DNA from: Bacillota bacterium
GTDB taxonomy: Bacteria > Bacillota > Clostridia > Acetivibrionales > JANLFN01
Reading direction: 5' to 3'
DNA: 64,000 nt
Assembly: GCA_023421675.1 (NCBI GenBank)
Contig: JAEZTC010000001.1
Coordinates: 354,517 to 418,516 of the forward strand
How positions within the stretch are numbered: position 1 is the stretch's first letter; each line of letters begins with the position of its first letter. Both the position numbers and the translations under genes were made by a program. Below the pieces are notes generated by a model. That model searched no databases and was not told the origin of the DNA. It saw nothing but the letters and a program-made list of their open reading frames with translations. Shown piece by piece: positions 27,769 through 35,579 of the stretch.

Positions 27769-28155
27769 TTATGTAGTTATGATTTCATAAATCCTAGTAA
27801 CCTTATCAATCATAACTTTCTGATTGTTACCCAGAATAGGTTTCACTGTTACCAGCAACCTCATGATCGAATTAAAATCGGGGCTTTTACTTCTTGATTC
27901 TGTAATAAAGCTTTTCAAACCTCTGTATGCATTACTGTAAATTTCACTTGTGTAAGTTATCCGATCAAGCATTGTCCTGTCATTCCCAGGAAAGTATTCC
28001 GCTATTACCTTAATAATATCATTTATAACATCAAGGCCACTTGAACGTACTGTCGCGTTTTCATCCTTTCTTAAGTAGGAATCCTGCATACCTCTTATTT
28101 TTTGGGCTGCATAAATGCTGTTTGCAATATAACTTAAAAACTCCTGACTGTTCAT
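27769..28155 (-). CDS. Conserved clostridial protein of unknown function
   Basis: I do not recognise this 128-residue protein. It is predicted to be fully helical, with no signal peptide or membrane segment, and is rich in Ile, Asn, Ser and Arg. The ATG follows TTGGGAGGTTC. The gene runs against the phosphorelay operon with a single base between the two stop codons, and no terminator fits between them, so the two transcripts must overlap at their 3' ends. Confidence 0.6.
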   Translation of the reverse strand: MNSQEFLSYIANSIYAAQKIRGMQDSYLRKDENATVRSSGLDVINDIIKVIAEYFPGNDRTMLDRITYTSEIYSNAYRGLKSFITESRSKSPDFNSIMRLLVTVKPILGNNQKVMIDKVTRIYEIITT

Positions 28156-28326
28156 TAGAACCTCCCAACCTGAATTACAATATCATTTTATGTTAAATAA
28201 TTATTTTGGTTACATAAGTCCAAGTAATTTACGAAGTATAAGTTTGTATAATTAACCTTTTTAGTGTAAACAATGTAACTATCAGCCCACAACAATGTTT
28301 GTTGAAAGAGTGGAGGATTGCATTAA

Positions 28327-28704
28327 GTGCTTAGAAGAATATTTATAAGCAAGTTGTTTATACTTTTTACAAGTTTATTTATTATAGGTTTTTTTATAGG
28401 CTATGATTATGCTCATATTTCTTATGAACCGGACAATACCGGCTATATGAGCCAACCTTCTGATATATATTCACAGATAGAAAAGAATAACGCTTCACAG
28501 TCTGAAAATACTGACATGAACCTCAGTACACAAAACAATATAGACTCTGATGATAGTAGTTTTCCTGAACCGGAAACAAGTGATAATGCAGAACCTGGAC
28601 TTCAAGATTATGTAAATCAGAATAATGAAAACAGCCAAAAGTCGGATGATGTTGTAAACCCGTCTGAGGATTCTGCTGTTAATCCTACCGAACCATCAAA
28701 TTAG
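28327..28704 (+). CDS. Small membrane-anchored protein with acidic Asn/Ser-rich tail
   Basis: This 125-residue product begins with one membrane segment (about 6-26, LFILFTSLFIIGFFIGYDYA) and continues with about 95 residues of low complexity, rich in Asn, Ser, Asp, Glu and Pro. The tail looks disordered and would lie outside the membrane. The GTG start has GGAGG eleven bases upstream. I do not recognise a family. It may be a cell-surface or sporulation protein; its neighbours give no clue. Confidence 0.55.
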   Translation: MLRRIFISKLFILFTSLFIIGFFIGYDYAHISYEPDNTGYMSQPSDIYSQIEKNNASQSENTDMNLSTQNNIDSDDSSFPEPETSDNAEPGLQDYVNQNNENSQKSDDVVNPSEDSAVNPTEPSN

Positions 28705-28724
28705 GAAACGGTTTCTATATGTAA

Positions 28725-28753
28725 TTGTCTTATTAAATCAAGTATTGTATAAT
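28725..28753 (+). promoter_or_regulatory. Promoter of proBA
   Basis: TTGTCT (28725-28730), a 17-base spacer and TATAAT (28748-28753). The leader to the proB start is about 230 bases and contains two large hairpins. A second TATAAT at 28822 has no matching -35 box. Confidence 0.55.
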
Positions 28754-28792
28754 AATTCTAATCTATATAAGTTTAATTAAATATTGAATATG

Positions 28793-28946
28793 CATCATGT
28801 CCTTAATTCCGGACATGATGGTATAATAAGCGATTTTAATTCAACTTATTACATATGAAATAGGATAAAGTAAATACCGATTCGATACCCATTTGCATTT
28901 GGCTTTAGAAATGCAAATGATGTATAAGAAATTTACTTCATCCTAT
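28793..28946 (+). promoter_or_regulatory. Structured leader RNA of proBA, candidate riboregulator
   Basis: Two elements occur. The first is a 10-bp stem, CATCATGTCC with GGACATGATG (28793-28820). The second is nested: an outer stem of 15 pairs out of 16 between 28860-28875 and 28931-28946, and an inner perfect 11-bp stem, CATTTGCATTT with AAATGCAAATG (28890-28919). They are separated by internal loops of 14 and 11 bases. No T-box sequence, terminator T run or known riboswitch core is visible. A palindromic insertion is the other reading. Confidence 0.5.
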
Positions 28947-28990
28947 CTATTGATTAATCTTAATAATTCAGATCAAAATAAGGGGCTCTT

Positions 28991-29809
28991 ATGGAAAACA
29001 TTCGTGAAAGACTGCGTAATTCGAAAAGAATAGTTGTTAAGGTTGGTACTTCAACATTAACTTATGATAATGGAAAACTTAATTTTACCAGAATTGATAA
29101 GCTTGCAAGGGTTATTTCTGATCTTGAAAACCAGGACAAAAAAGTTATTCTTGTAACTTCGGGTGCAATTGGTGTTGGAGTCGGAATGCTGAAACTTAAG
29201 GGGAAACCCAAAACCTTAAGGGAAAAGCAGGCAGTTGCCGCTGTTGGCCAGTGTGAGCTTATGCATATATACAGCAAGTTTTTTCAGGAGTACGGCCATA
29301 TTGTAGGCCAGATACTTCTTACAAGAGATGTAGTCGAGAATGAAACAGGAAGACAAAATGTAATCAATACCTTCGAAACGCTAATTGAAAAGGGTATTGT
29401 TCCCATTGTAAATGAAAATGACTCGGTAGCTGTTGAAGAGATTGAATTTGGTCATAAAAGGGTTTTTGGAGACAATGATACACTCTCTGCCTACGTTGCG
29501 AGACTTGTAAATGCAGATTTGCTTATCCTCCTATCAGATATAGACGGATTCTATGACTGTGATCCAAGGAGAAATACCTGCTCTAAACTTATTTCAATTG
29601 TAGATGAAATTACACCTGATGTTGAAAAGTGTGCCGGCGGCGTTGGAACAAAAAGAGGTACCGGCGGTATGGCAACCAAACTTGAAGCAGGCAAAATAGC
29701 TTCAGCCGGAGGGATTGATATGGTTATTACAAACGGTAATAATCCTGAGGCACTGATTGATATAATTAACGGTGAGGAAGTTGGCACGTTATTTTTAGGA
29801 AAGCGTTAG
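28991..29809 (+). CDS. proB: Glutamate 5-kinase (gamma-glutamyl kinase), short form
   Basis: This 272-residue amino-acid kinase phosphorylates the gamma-carboxylate of glutamate in the first step of proline synthesis. Signature segments include VVKVGTSTLTY at the N-terminus, LVTSGAIGVGVG, NENDSVAVEEI and the substrate loop GVGTKRGTGGMATKL. The C-terminal PUA domain of the longer enzymes is absent, as in many Firmicutes. The ATG follows AAGGGG. It is first in a two-gene operon, with proA 11 bases behind, and has an unusually structured leader. Confidence 0.96.
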   Translation: MENIRERLRNSKRIVVKVGTSTLTYDNGKLNFTRIDKLARVISDLENQDKKVILVTSGAIGVGVGMLKLKGKPKTLREKQAVAAVGQCELMHIYSKFFQEYGHIVGQILLTRDVVENETGRQNVINTFETLIEKGIVPIVNENDSVAVEEIEFGHKRVFGDNDTLSAYVARLVNADLLILLSDIDGFYDCDPRRNTCSKLISIVDEITPDVEKCAGGVGTKRGTGGMATKLEAGKIASAGGIDMVITNGNNPEALIDIINGEEVGTLFLGKR

Positions 29810-29820
29810 GAGAGGATAGA

Positions 29821-31065
29821 ATGAGTGAACTTATAATTAAGGCTGAAAATGCTAAAAAAGCATCATATAAGCTGTCAAATACATCAACGGTTGACAAGAA
29901 CAAAGGACTTCTCAAAATTGCACAAATGCTTATAGATAATGCTAATGAAATATTTGCTGCAAATGCCATAGATGTGGAAAATGCAAAGGCCAAAGGTGTA
30001 ACTACAGCACTTATTGACAGGCTTACCTTGAACGAAAAAAGAGTAAATGATATGGCTGAAGGGTTGCGCCAAATAGCATCTCTCCCTGATCCGGTTGGAG
30101 AAGTTATATCAGCATGGAAAAGGCCTAATGGACTTCAGATAGGCCAGCAGCGTGTACCTCTGGGTGTTATTGGTATAATTTATGAAGCAAGACCTAATGT
30201 AACAGTAGACGCGGCAGGGTTATGCCTCAAGTCGGGTAATGTTGCGATTTTAAGAGGCGGAAGTGAAGCAATCAATTCAAATAAGGCCATAGTAAATATT
30301 ATTTCAAAAGCATTGAAGGAAGCAGGAATTCCTGAGGCTGCAGTACAGCTTATTGAGGATACCGGACGCGAAACCGCTGTTGAAATGATGAAATTGAATA
30401 AATATATAGACGTTCTTATTCCAAGGGGTGGAGCAGGACTTATCCAAACTGTAGTTAAAAACGCCACTGTCCCGGTTATTGAAACTGGTACAGGAAACTG
30501 TCATGTGTATGTAGATGGTGATGGTGACCTTGAAATGGGTGAAAGAATAATTATTAATGCAAAAACTAGCAGACCTGCAGTATGCAACGCAGCAGAAACA
30601 CTGTTGGTGGATGAAAAGATAGCGGAAAAATTTATTCCTAAGGCTCTTAAATCACTTCGTGATATGAATGTAGAAATCCATGGCTGTGAAAAAACTCAAA
30701 AGCTGTTTTCCGACGTAAAGCCTGCAACCGAAGAGGATTGGGATACTGAGTATCTGGACTATATTCTCGCTGTTAAGGTCGTAAATGGAATAGATGAAGC
30801 GATAGAACACATTAATGCCCACGGAACAAGGCACTCTGAGGCTATAATTACAAACGACTACAATAAGGCAAGAAAGTTCCAGCAGGAAATCGATGCTGCA
30901 GCTGTTTATGTCAATGCTTCAACCAGATTTACCGATGGCTTTGAATTCGGCTTTGGAGCAGAAATAGGTATAAGCAACCAAAAGCTTCATGCACGTGGCC
31001 CGCTGGGTTTAAAGGAATTGACAACTATAAAGTATATCATTAACGGAAACGGACAGATAAGATAA
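29821..31065 (+). CDS. proA: Glutamate-5-semialdehyde dehydrogenase
   Basis: The 414-residue NADPH-dependent enzyme reduces gamma-glutamyl phosphate to glutamate semialdehyde, the second step of proline synthesis. It belongs to the aldehyde dehydrogenase fold. The catalytic Cys is in SRPAVCNAAET, and VPVIETGTGNCHVYVD and TRFTDGFEFGFGAEIGIS are ProA signatures. The length equals that of ProA proteins. The ATG follows GGAGAGG and lies 11 bases after proB. No proC is present in the window. Confidence 0.97.
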   Translation: MSELIIKAENAKKASYKLSNTSTVDKNKGLLKIAQMLIDNANEIFAANAIDVENAKAKGVTTALIDRLTLNEKRVNDMAEGLRQIASLPDPVGEVISAWKRPNGLQIGQQRVPLGVIGIIYEARPNVTVDAAGLCLKSGNVAILRGGSEAINSNKAIVNIISKALKEAGIPEAAVQLIEDTGRETAVEMMKLNKYIDVLIPRGGAGLIQTVVKNATVPVIETGTGNCHVYVDGDGDLEMGERIIINAKTSRPAVCNAAETLLVDEKIAEKFIPKALKSLRDMNVEIHGCEKTQKLFSDVKPATEEDWDTEYLDYILAVKVVNGIDEAIEHINAHGTRHSEAIITNDYNKARKFQQEIDAAAVYVNASTRFTDGFEFGFGAEIGISNQKLHARGPLGLKELTTIKYIINGNGQIR

Positions 31066-31079
31066 AAAATTAGAGGTAT

Positions 31080-31115
31080 AGCTGCTGACGATACTATAGT
31101 GTCAGCAGCTTTTTT
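31080..31115 (+). terminator. Terminator of proBA
   Basis: AGCTGCTGAC pairs perfectly with GTCAGCAGCT around an 11-base loop, followed by six T. Confidence 0.9.
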
Positions 31116-31190
31116 ATTATTGAATAAAATATTTATACTGGTTAATTGGTAAAAGATGTATTATAATTTGTTTATACTTTATGAAATTAG

Positions 31191-31835
31191 GTGATTAAAA
31201 TTAGAATCAGAGGTCTAATATTTTCTATCTTACTTATAGGTTTATTCTGTACAGGTTGTTACCAACAAAATATAAATACTTATTCCAAACCAGTTGCTGT
31301 TATTCCTACAGATTCAATTGGTGCAACAATAGTATTTGGAAGTACAAAATCAATTGAAGACGGTATTAAAGAGTACATTCAAAAGAATAACAGGGATATG
31401 GACATAAAGAATTTTAAATTAGCTTCAATATACCCTGTTGACGGCGGAATAATGACGATGTTTTTATTTGACGGCAGCAAGGTTAAATATGAAGGTATGG
31501 TTATGATGTTAAATAAAAACAATAGTACAATGGAAATTATTAATATTCTATGTGCCCCTGTTGATACAAGAACATCTGTAACAATGAATGAAATGTCCGG
31601 TGATTATCTAGCTGGAAATAATAGAAAAATATATTTTATGCTTGGCGGGGTTATAAACAACCCGGCAATCAAAGAACTGAATATAGAATTTTTTAATGGA
31701 ATTAAAAAAAATTATAAGCTCAATGATGATAATAGATTCTACTGTTTGAAACAGGAAAGTGTCAGCGGTATTAAAAGTTTTACTTATACTAATAAAAATG
31801 GAGATGTAAAACAGATAATTCCTTTGAAAGAGTGA
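31191..31835 (+). CDS. Lipoprotein of unknown function
   Basis: This 214-residue product has a short lipoprotein signal (hydrophobic about 9-18, lipobox-like CTGC). The mature part is mixed alpha/beta with no motif I recognise. The start is unclear. The GTG at 31191 has no Shine-Dalgarno sequence in front. AGGTGA overlaps this codon and is correctly spaced for the ATT codon at 31200, a rare but known initiator; that start would give MRIRGLIFS at the N-terminus. The gene is a single unit with its own terminator. Confidence 0.6.
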   Translation: MIKIRIRGLIFSILLIGLFCTGCYQQNINTYSKPVAVIPTDSIGATIVFGSTKSIEDGIKEYIQKNNRDMDIKNFKLASIYPVDGGIMTMFLFDGSKVKYEGMVMMLNKNNSTMEIINILCAPVDTRTSVTMNEMSGDYLAGNNRKIYFMLGGVINNPAIKELNIEFFNGIKKNYKLNDDNRFYCLKQESVSGIKSFTYTNKNGDVKQIIPLKE

Positions 31836-31845
31836 TTTAAATAAA

Positions 31846-31871
31846 CAAAGGCTATGTTTCCATAGCCTTTG
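31846..31871. terminator. Bidirectional terminator between the lipoprotein gene and alr
   Basis: CAAAGGCTATG and CATAGCCTTTG form an 11-bp stem with a TTTC loop. T-rich tails lie on both strands. Confidence 0.75.
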
Positions 31872-31891
31872 CTGCTGATTTTTCGGTTTAG

Positions 31892-32980
31892 TTATTTAAA
31901 CTGCCTTTCTATCGTGCTTTCAACCAGTATGGGATTTACGTCCAGATACACTTCGTCACCTATTTTTGCATTAGTTCCGGTTAAATCAACAACTATATTG
32001 AACATGCTTATCCTGCCTAAAATAGGCACCCTTTGATCGCTGTTAAGACGAATATAGTATCTTTTATTCAAGGATTTCAAGTCATTATACATATAGCGCA
32101 GCACATCCATAAACCTATAGGTATCCCTTGATTTTTCAACACCAAAACCATCCATGTAACCAACCGGTATGATACCTATGGTAGTCTTTCTTTTCGTTTT
32201 ATAGGTGTTTGCATAGCCAATGAAATGTTTTTCCGGAAGTTCTTTCATTTCAATAATATTAGACTTCATATATGCAATTTTCTTAAGCCCTACATTGTTT
32301 TGAACAGGAATTCTTCCCAGGAATGCTGAACCCACTCTTACAGCATCAAGATGCATTTGCGGGAATCTTAAAAATGCGCTTGAACTAGCTATATGAAGAA
32401 TTCCCGGATTTATACCTGCTGCCTTAAGCCCTTCAATGCATTTGTTGAACTTGTTGAACTGCTCTATGGAGCTTTTAGGCTTTTTTTCGAATGCAAATGA
32501 AAGATGAGTGTAGGTGCCATCAATTGTTATGTTTTCAAGGTCTTTAAGCAAGGAGACTATTTCTTCAGGCTTGTCCCATGCAAAACCGAACCTTCCAAAG
32601 CCTGTATCAATTTTCAGATGTATTTTTACCACAGTATCAAGCTTTTTTGCCGCTGTGTTTATTGCAATAGCCGAATTAATGGAACCTACGGTAGGCATTA
32701 TATCATTTGCGACCAGCTTGTCGGCTTCATCTTCCAGGCTTGTTGATGATATAAGCAGAAGCTTGCTGTCAAAACCGTTTTCCCTAAGCATTACAGCATC
32801 ATTCAGCTCTGAAAGGGCAAAAAAGTCTATTGAGTTTTCCTTTAGGAGCTTTGCATACTCCAGTATTCCAAGACCGTATCCATTGCCTTTTAGTACTGCA
32901 ATAATTGTCGAATTCGTCATTCCCTTGATTACATTTATATTATGTAAAAGCTTTTCTTTTTCAATTATAAGAGCCTTCAT
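31892..32980 (-). CDS. alr: Alanine racemase
   Basis: This 362-residue PLP enzyme makes D-alanine for peptidoglycan. AVLKGNGYGLG holds the Lys that binds PLP (usual form AVVKANAYGHG). KIDTGFGRFGF and the C-terminal VGYMDGF (catalytic Tyr) and VPILGRISMFNIVVD follow the family order. Several positions differ from standard Alr (G for A next to the Lys, L for H), so a related amino-acid racemase such as a serine racemase remains possible. It is the last gene of a three-gene minus-strand operon, 15 bases behind the FemAB-like gene. The ATG is preceded by AAAGGAGT. Confidence 0.88.
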   Translation of the reverse strand: MKALIIEKEKLLHNINVIKGMTNSTIIAVLKGNGYGLGILEYAKLLKENSIDFFALSELNDAVMLRENGFDSKLLLISSTSLEDEADKLVANDIMPTVGSINSAIAINTAAKKLDTVVKIHLKIDTGFGRFGFAWDKPEEIVSLLKDLENITIDGTYTHLSFAFEKKPKSSIEQFNKFNKCIEGLKAAGINPGILHIASSSAFLRFPQMHLDAVRVGSAFLGRIPVQNNVGLKKIAYMKSNIIEMKELPEKHFIGYANTYKTKRKTTIGIIPVGYMDGFGVEKSRDTYRFMDVLRYMYNDLKSLNKRYYIRLNSDQRVPILGRISMFNIVVDLTGTNAKIGDEVYLDVNPILVESTIERQFK

Positions 32981-32995
32981 TGGGATTAACTCCTT

Positions 32996-34072
32996 TTATT
33001 CTGTTTTTGAAGAAGTATCCTTACTTCCTCTTGTCATAATTTTTCTTCTTAATTCTCTGAAGGTTTTTTCACCTTTTTCTACTGCGAAATGAATAAAAGG
33101 TTTGAATATATAATCCATTTCTCCTACAAACTCAGTAAACTTTCCATTAAAGCCTTTTTTAAACTTGTATAGCCCATACAAGGGATTACTTTCATCAAGG
33201 TCACCTGATACGCCTCTGAAATCGTATATGTCACAGCCCGCCTCAAGAGACCACTTTATCATTTCCCATTGGAGAAGGTAATTTGGCATTACATTTCTGG
33301 ATTCATTACTGCTTGCACCATAGAGGTACCAGCATTTGTTACCGTAAAGGACAGCCAGTGTTCCGGCAACTATCTTTCCTTCATAATAAGCTACATAAAG
33401 CCTTATATGGTCTGGTCCAAGGCAATCGAACATTTTTTCAAAGTATTCCTTTGTTCTTATTACAAACTTGTCACGAGCACCGGTTTCCTGCATAATTCTA
33501 TGAAAGTCCCCGATATCTTCACGGGTTCCTATTTTTACTTCAACACCTTTTTTAGCAGAAAGACGTATATTGTACCTCCACTTTTGGTGGAAAACCTGCA
33601 TCATCTCGTCCTCAGTCTTGTTAAGGACATCAAGCCTGAATACAAACCTGGGCTGTATACCTTCAAAATTTTTGGAACGGGGTGCAACCTTAAAACCGAG
33701 GCCTTTCATAATATCTTCAAATTCGGTATCTTCAACTTCAATATCGGGATCAAGCTTTAAAGCATAGCTTTTATATTTCTTTGCAAGCTTTTTAGCCTGT
33801 TCAAGCAATAGGGCAAGAGTTTCTCTGTCATGAGGGTCACATACCGGACCTCTGGGACAATACATCATGGTATAGTTAAAAACCGGTATTTTTCTTATTA
33901 GAATGCTCATTGAGCCTTTTATATTTCCATTGTCATCCTCAACGGTAATTATTTCATTCTTCCAATTTGATTTTACGGCTGCCCATTCGGGGCTTTGCAT
34001 AAAATGACCTTTTTTATTTGTTTGGAGAAAGCTTATGTATTTTTCGCTATTTATACTTTCTGCAACTTTCAA
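32996..34072 (-). CDS. FemAB-family peptidoglycan bridge aminoacyltransferase
   Basis: The 358-residue protein carries the double GNAT-like fold of FemX/FemA enzymes, which add amino acids from aminoacyl-tRNA to the lipid II side chain. Typical segments are MQSPEWAAVK near the N-terminus, YCPRGPVCD, WRYNIRLSAKKGVEV in the middle and YDFRGVSGD near the C-terminus. The helical arm of the Staphylococcus proteins is short or absent. The start is a TTG with GGAGG seven bases in front. The neighbouring racemase gene supports a wall-precursor role. The amino acid added cannot be deduced. Confidence 0.88.
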   Translation of the reverse strand: MKVAESINSEKYISFLQTNKKGHFMQSPEWAAVKSNWKNEIITVEDDNGNIKGSMSILIRKIPVFNYTMMYCPRGPVCDPHDRETLALLLEQAKKLAKKYKSYALKLDPDIEVEDTEFEDIMKGLGFKVAPRSKNFEGIQPRFVFRLDVLNKTEDEMMQVFHQKWRYNIRLSAKKGVEVKIGTREDIGDFHRIMQETGARDKFVIRTKEYFEKMFDCLGPDHIRLYVAYYEGKIVAGTLAVLYGNKCWYLYGASSNESRNVMPNYLLQWEMIKWSLEAGCDIYDFRGVSGDLDESNPLYGLYKFKKGFNGKFTEFVGEMDYIFKPFIHFAVEKGEKTFRELRRKIMTRGSKDTSSKTE

Positions 34073-34095
34073 AGTGATGCCTCCTTAATTTATCG

Positions 34096-35370
34096 CTAAT
34101 TAGTGTATTTCAAAAAATCCTTATAGTAAAGAATGGAATTCTTCTTATCATTATATATTTTTTTTAACGTTTTGAAAAACCCATTCCCCATTTTTTTATG
34201 AATATCAGAATAATATTGGGCTGCGTTAACATACGCAAGCCTCATATATTGGTCTCTTGAACTGTAATTATTCAGGTGCATGTTCAAAAAACTGCTGTCA
34301 TAAAAAGTTGATGGGTGACCTCCTCCTAATATTATTGACAGGTAATTGACCAGTCCTTCATCAAGAAATGGTTCATCCAGCTGATTTGTACCAATAATAT
34401 TATAAAACCACTGATGGAATATCTCGTGATAAGTTACTCCCCTGAGGTCATTGCCATTATTAAAGCAACGATCCGATATTAATATCATCTGCGATTGCTC
34501 CATACCTTCATTTGATGATATAGGCGCATTTACTACAAATAATTCTTTATATGGGTAAGCACCTATGTTTTTTTCGGCAAAAGCAAGGGCTTCATTAACA
34601 TAATTCCTTGAACTGTATGAATTTATATAGTAAACGGTACTGTTACCGTGCTTTTCTGACTTAACGTTTGGATTTTTGGCAAGTACAATTGGGAAATCTC
34701 TTAAATTAATAGCTTTAAAAGCCGCAGTCCTATAGCTCCCTGATACCTTATCACCCTTTTGCCCCGGGCCAAACACATTATAACCCTTATCAGCCTTGAT
34801 TGAAATTTCATAATTGTTCATGTTATATATATATGGGTCACCAAAGCTTGATTTATAAAGTTGAATGGGCTTCCCGTCCTTCATGACTGCAGGAGTTATC
34901 AAAAAGTTTGTTAAAAGTATATAGCTGTCTGAATAAGACAAGGTTTGCCTGTTTGAATCAAGTTTCAGTTCATACTCCAAAGAAATACTATTCTGAGGCT
35001 TATCACATACTATGGATAGATTCATACTATCTGTAATTGAATCCTTATACATGCCATCGACAGTTATTTTTTTCAAGGTGGTTATTGCGTGGTTTGCAGA
35101 AGGAATATAAGCATAAATCTTACTTTGTGGCGATTCAAATTTTATATCCTGGGTAATATTGACTATGTTACCTGAAACCTCTATATCAGCTTTGATATTA
35201 TATAAAGTATCAGCAGGCGTGCTGTTTACAGGAACAATATAATTATCTGCAGGTTTATTTCCGGTGCCGGGTGCCACAAACACCAAATAAGCGAGAATAG
35301 ATAGAATGGCAATACATTGAATGGTTATTATAAATACGAAAAAAAAGAATTTTTTTTTTGCATTATGCAT
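34096..35370 (-). CDS. Membrane-anchored M1-like zinc metallopeptidase
   Basis: The 424-residue protein has an N-terminal membrane anchor (about 8-32), a beta-rich region resembling the N-terminal domain of M1 aminopeptidases, and a gluzincin catalytic domain. The zinc motif HEIFHQW is followed by the third ligand in DEGLVNY; NEGMEQSQM stands where M1 enzymes have the GxMEN exopeptidase motif. The active site would face the outside. It is the first gene of the operon with the FemAB-like and racemase genes, so a role at the wall is plausible. The ATG follows GGGGG. The protein is shorter than typical M1 peptidases, because the C-terminal helical domain is reduced to about 60 residues. Confidence 0.8.
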   Translation of the reverse strand: MHNAKKKFFFFVFIITIQCIAILSILAYLVFVAPGTGNKPADNYIVPVNSTPADTLYNIKADIEVSGNIVNITQDIKFESPQSKIYAYIPSANHAITTLKKITVDGMYKDSITDSMNLSIVCDKPQNSISLEYELKLDSNRQTLSYSDSYILLTNFLITPAVMKDGKPIQLYKSSFGDPYIYNMNNYEISIKADKGYNVFGPGQKGDKVSGSYRTAAFKAINLRDFPIVLAKNPNVKSEKHGNSTVYYINSYSSRNYVNEALAFAEKNIGAYPYKELFVVNAPISSNEGMEQSQMILISDRCFNNGNDLRGVTYHEIFHQWFYNIIGTNQLDEPFLDEGLVNYLSIILGGGHPSTFYDSSFLNMHLNNYSSRDQYMRLAYVNAAQYYSDIHKKMGNGFFKTLKKIYNDKKNSILYYKDFLKYTN

Positions 35371-35391
35371 AAGCCCCCGTTTAATGAAAGT

Positions 35392-35421
35392 ATTATATCA
35401 TACAGAAATCGACATTGTCAA
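35392..35421 (-). promoter_or_regulatory. Sigma-A promoter of the peptidase-femAB-alr operon
   Basis: On the minus strand TTGACA (35421-35416), an 18-base spacer and TATAAT (35397-35392), about 20 bases before the start codon. Both hexamers are perfect. Confidence 0.78.
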
Positions 35422-35491
35422 AATCAAATTACCCTAGGCAAAGCCTCTTCCATGGGCTTGGGGAAATCATGCCAGCTGATAACTGTGCTTG

Positions 35492-35520
35492 TTGAAATGC
35501 TGGTGAATTTGATTTATACT
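35492..35520 (+). promoter_or_regulatory. Sigma-A promoter of the PBP2 gene
   Basis: TTGAAA (35492-35497), a 17-base spacer and TATACT (35515-35520). It is divergent from the operon promoter at 35392-35421, with about 70 bases between them. Confidence 0.6.
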
Positions 35521-35579
35521 TATTTTGGGAGATTTTTACCTCCGGTGGAAAACCATTCAAGATGAAACAGGAGACAAAA

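Noticed and set aside
28705..28990. T-box riboswitch in front of proBA
   Set aside because: The conserved T-box AGGGTGG-type sequence and a terminator with T run are missing; only the unusual nested hairpins are present.
35420..35560. Cyclic-di-GMP (GEMM-like) riboswitch near GGCAAAGCC before the PBP2 gene
   Set aside because: Only a short motif resembles the class. The second helix and receptor do not fit, and the segment lies upstream of the likely transcription start.
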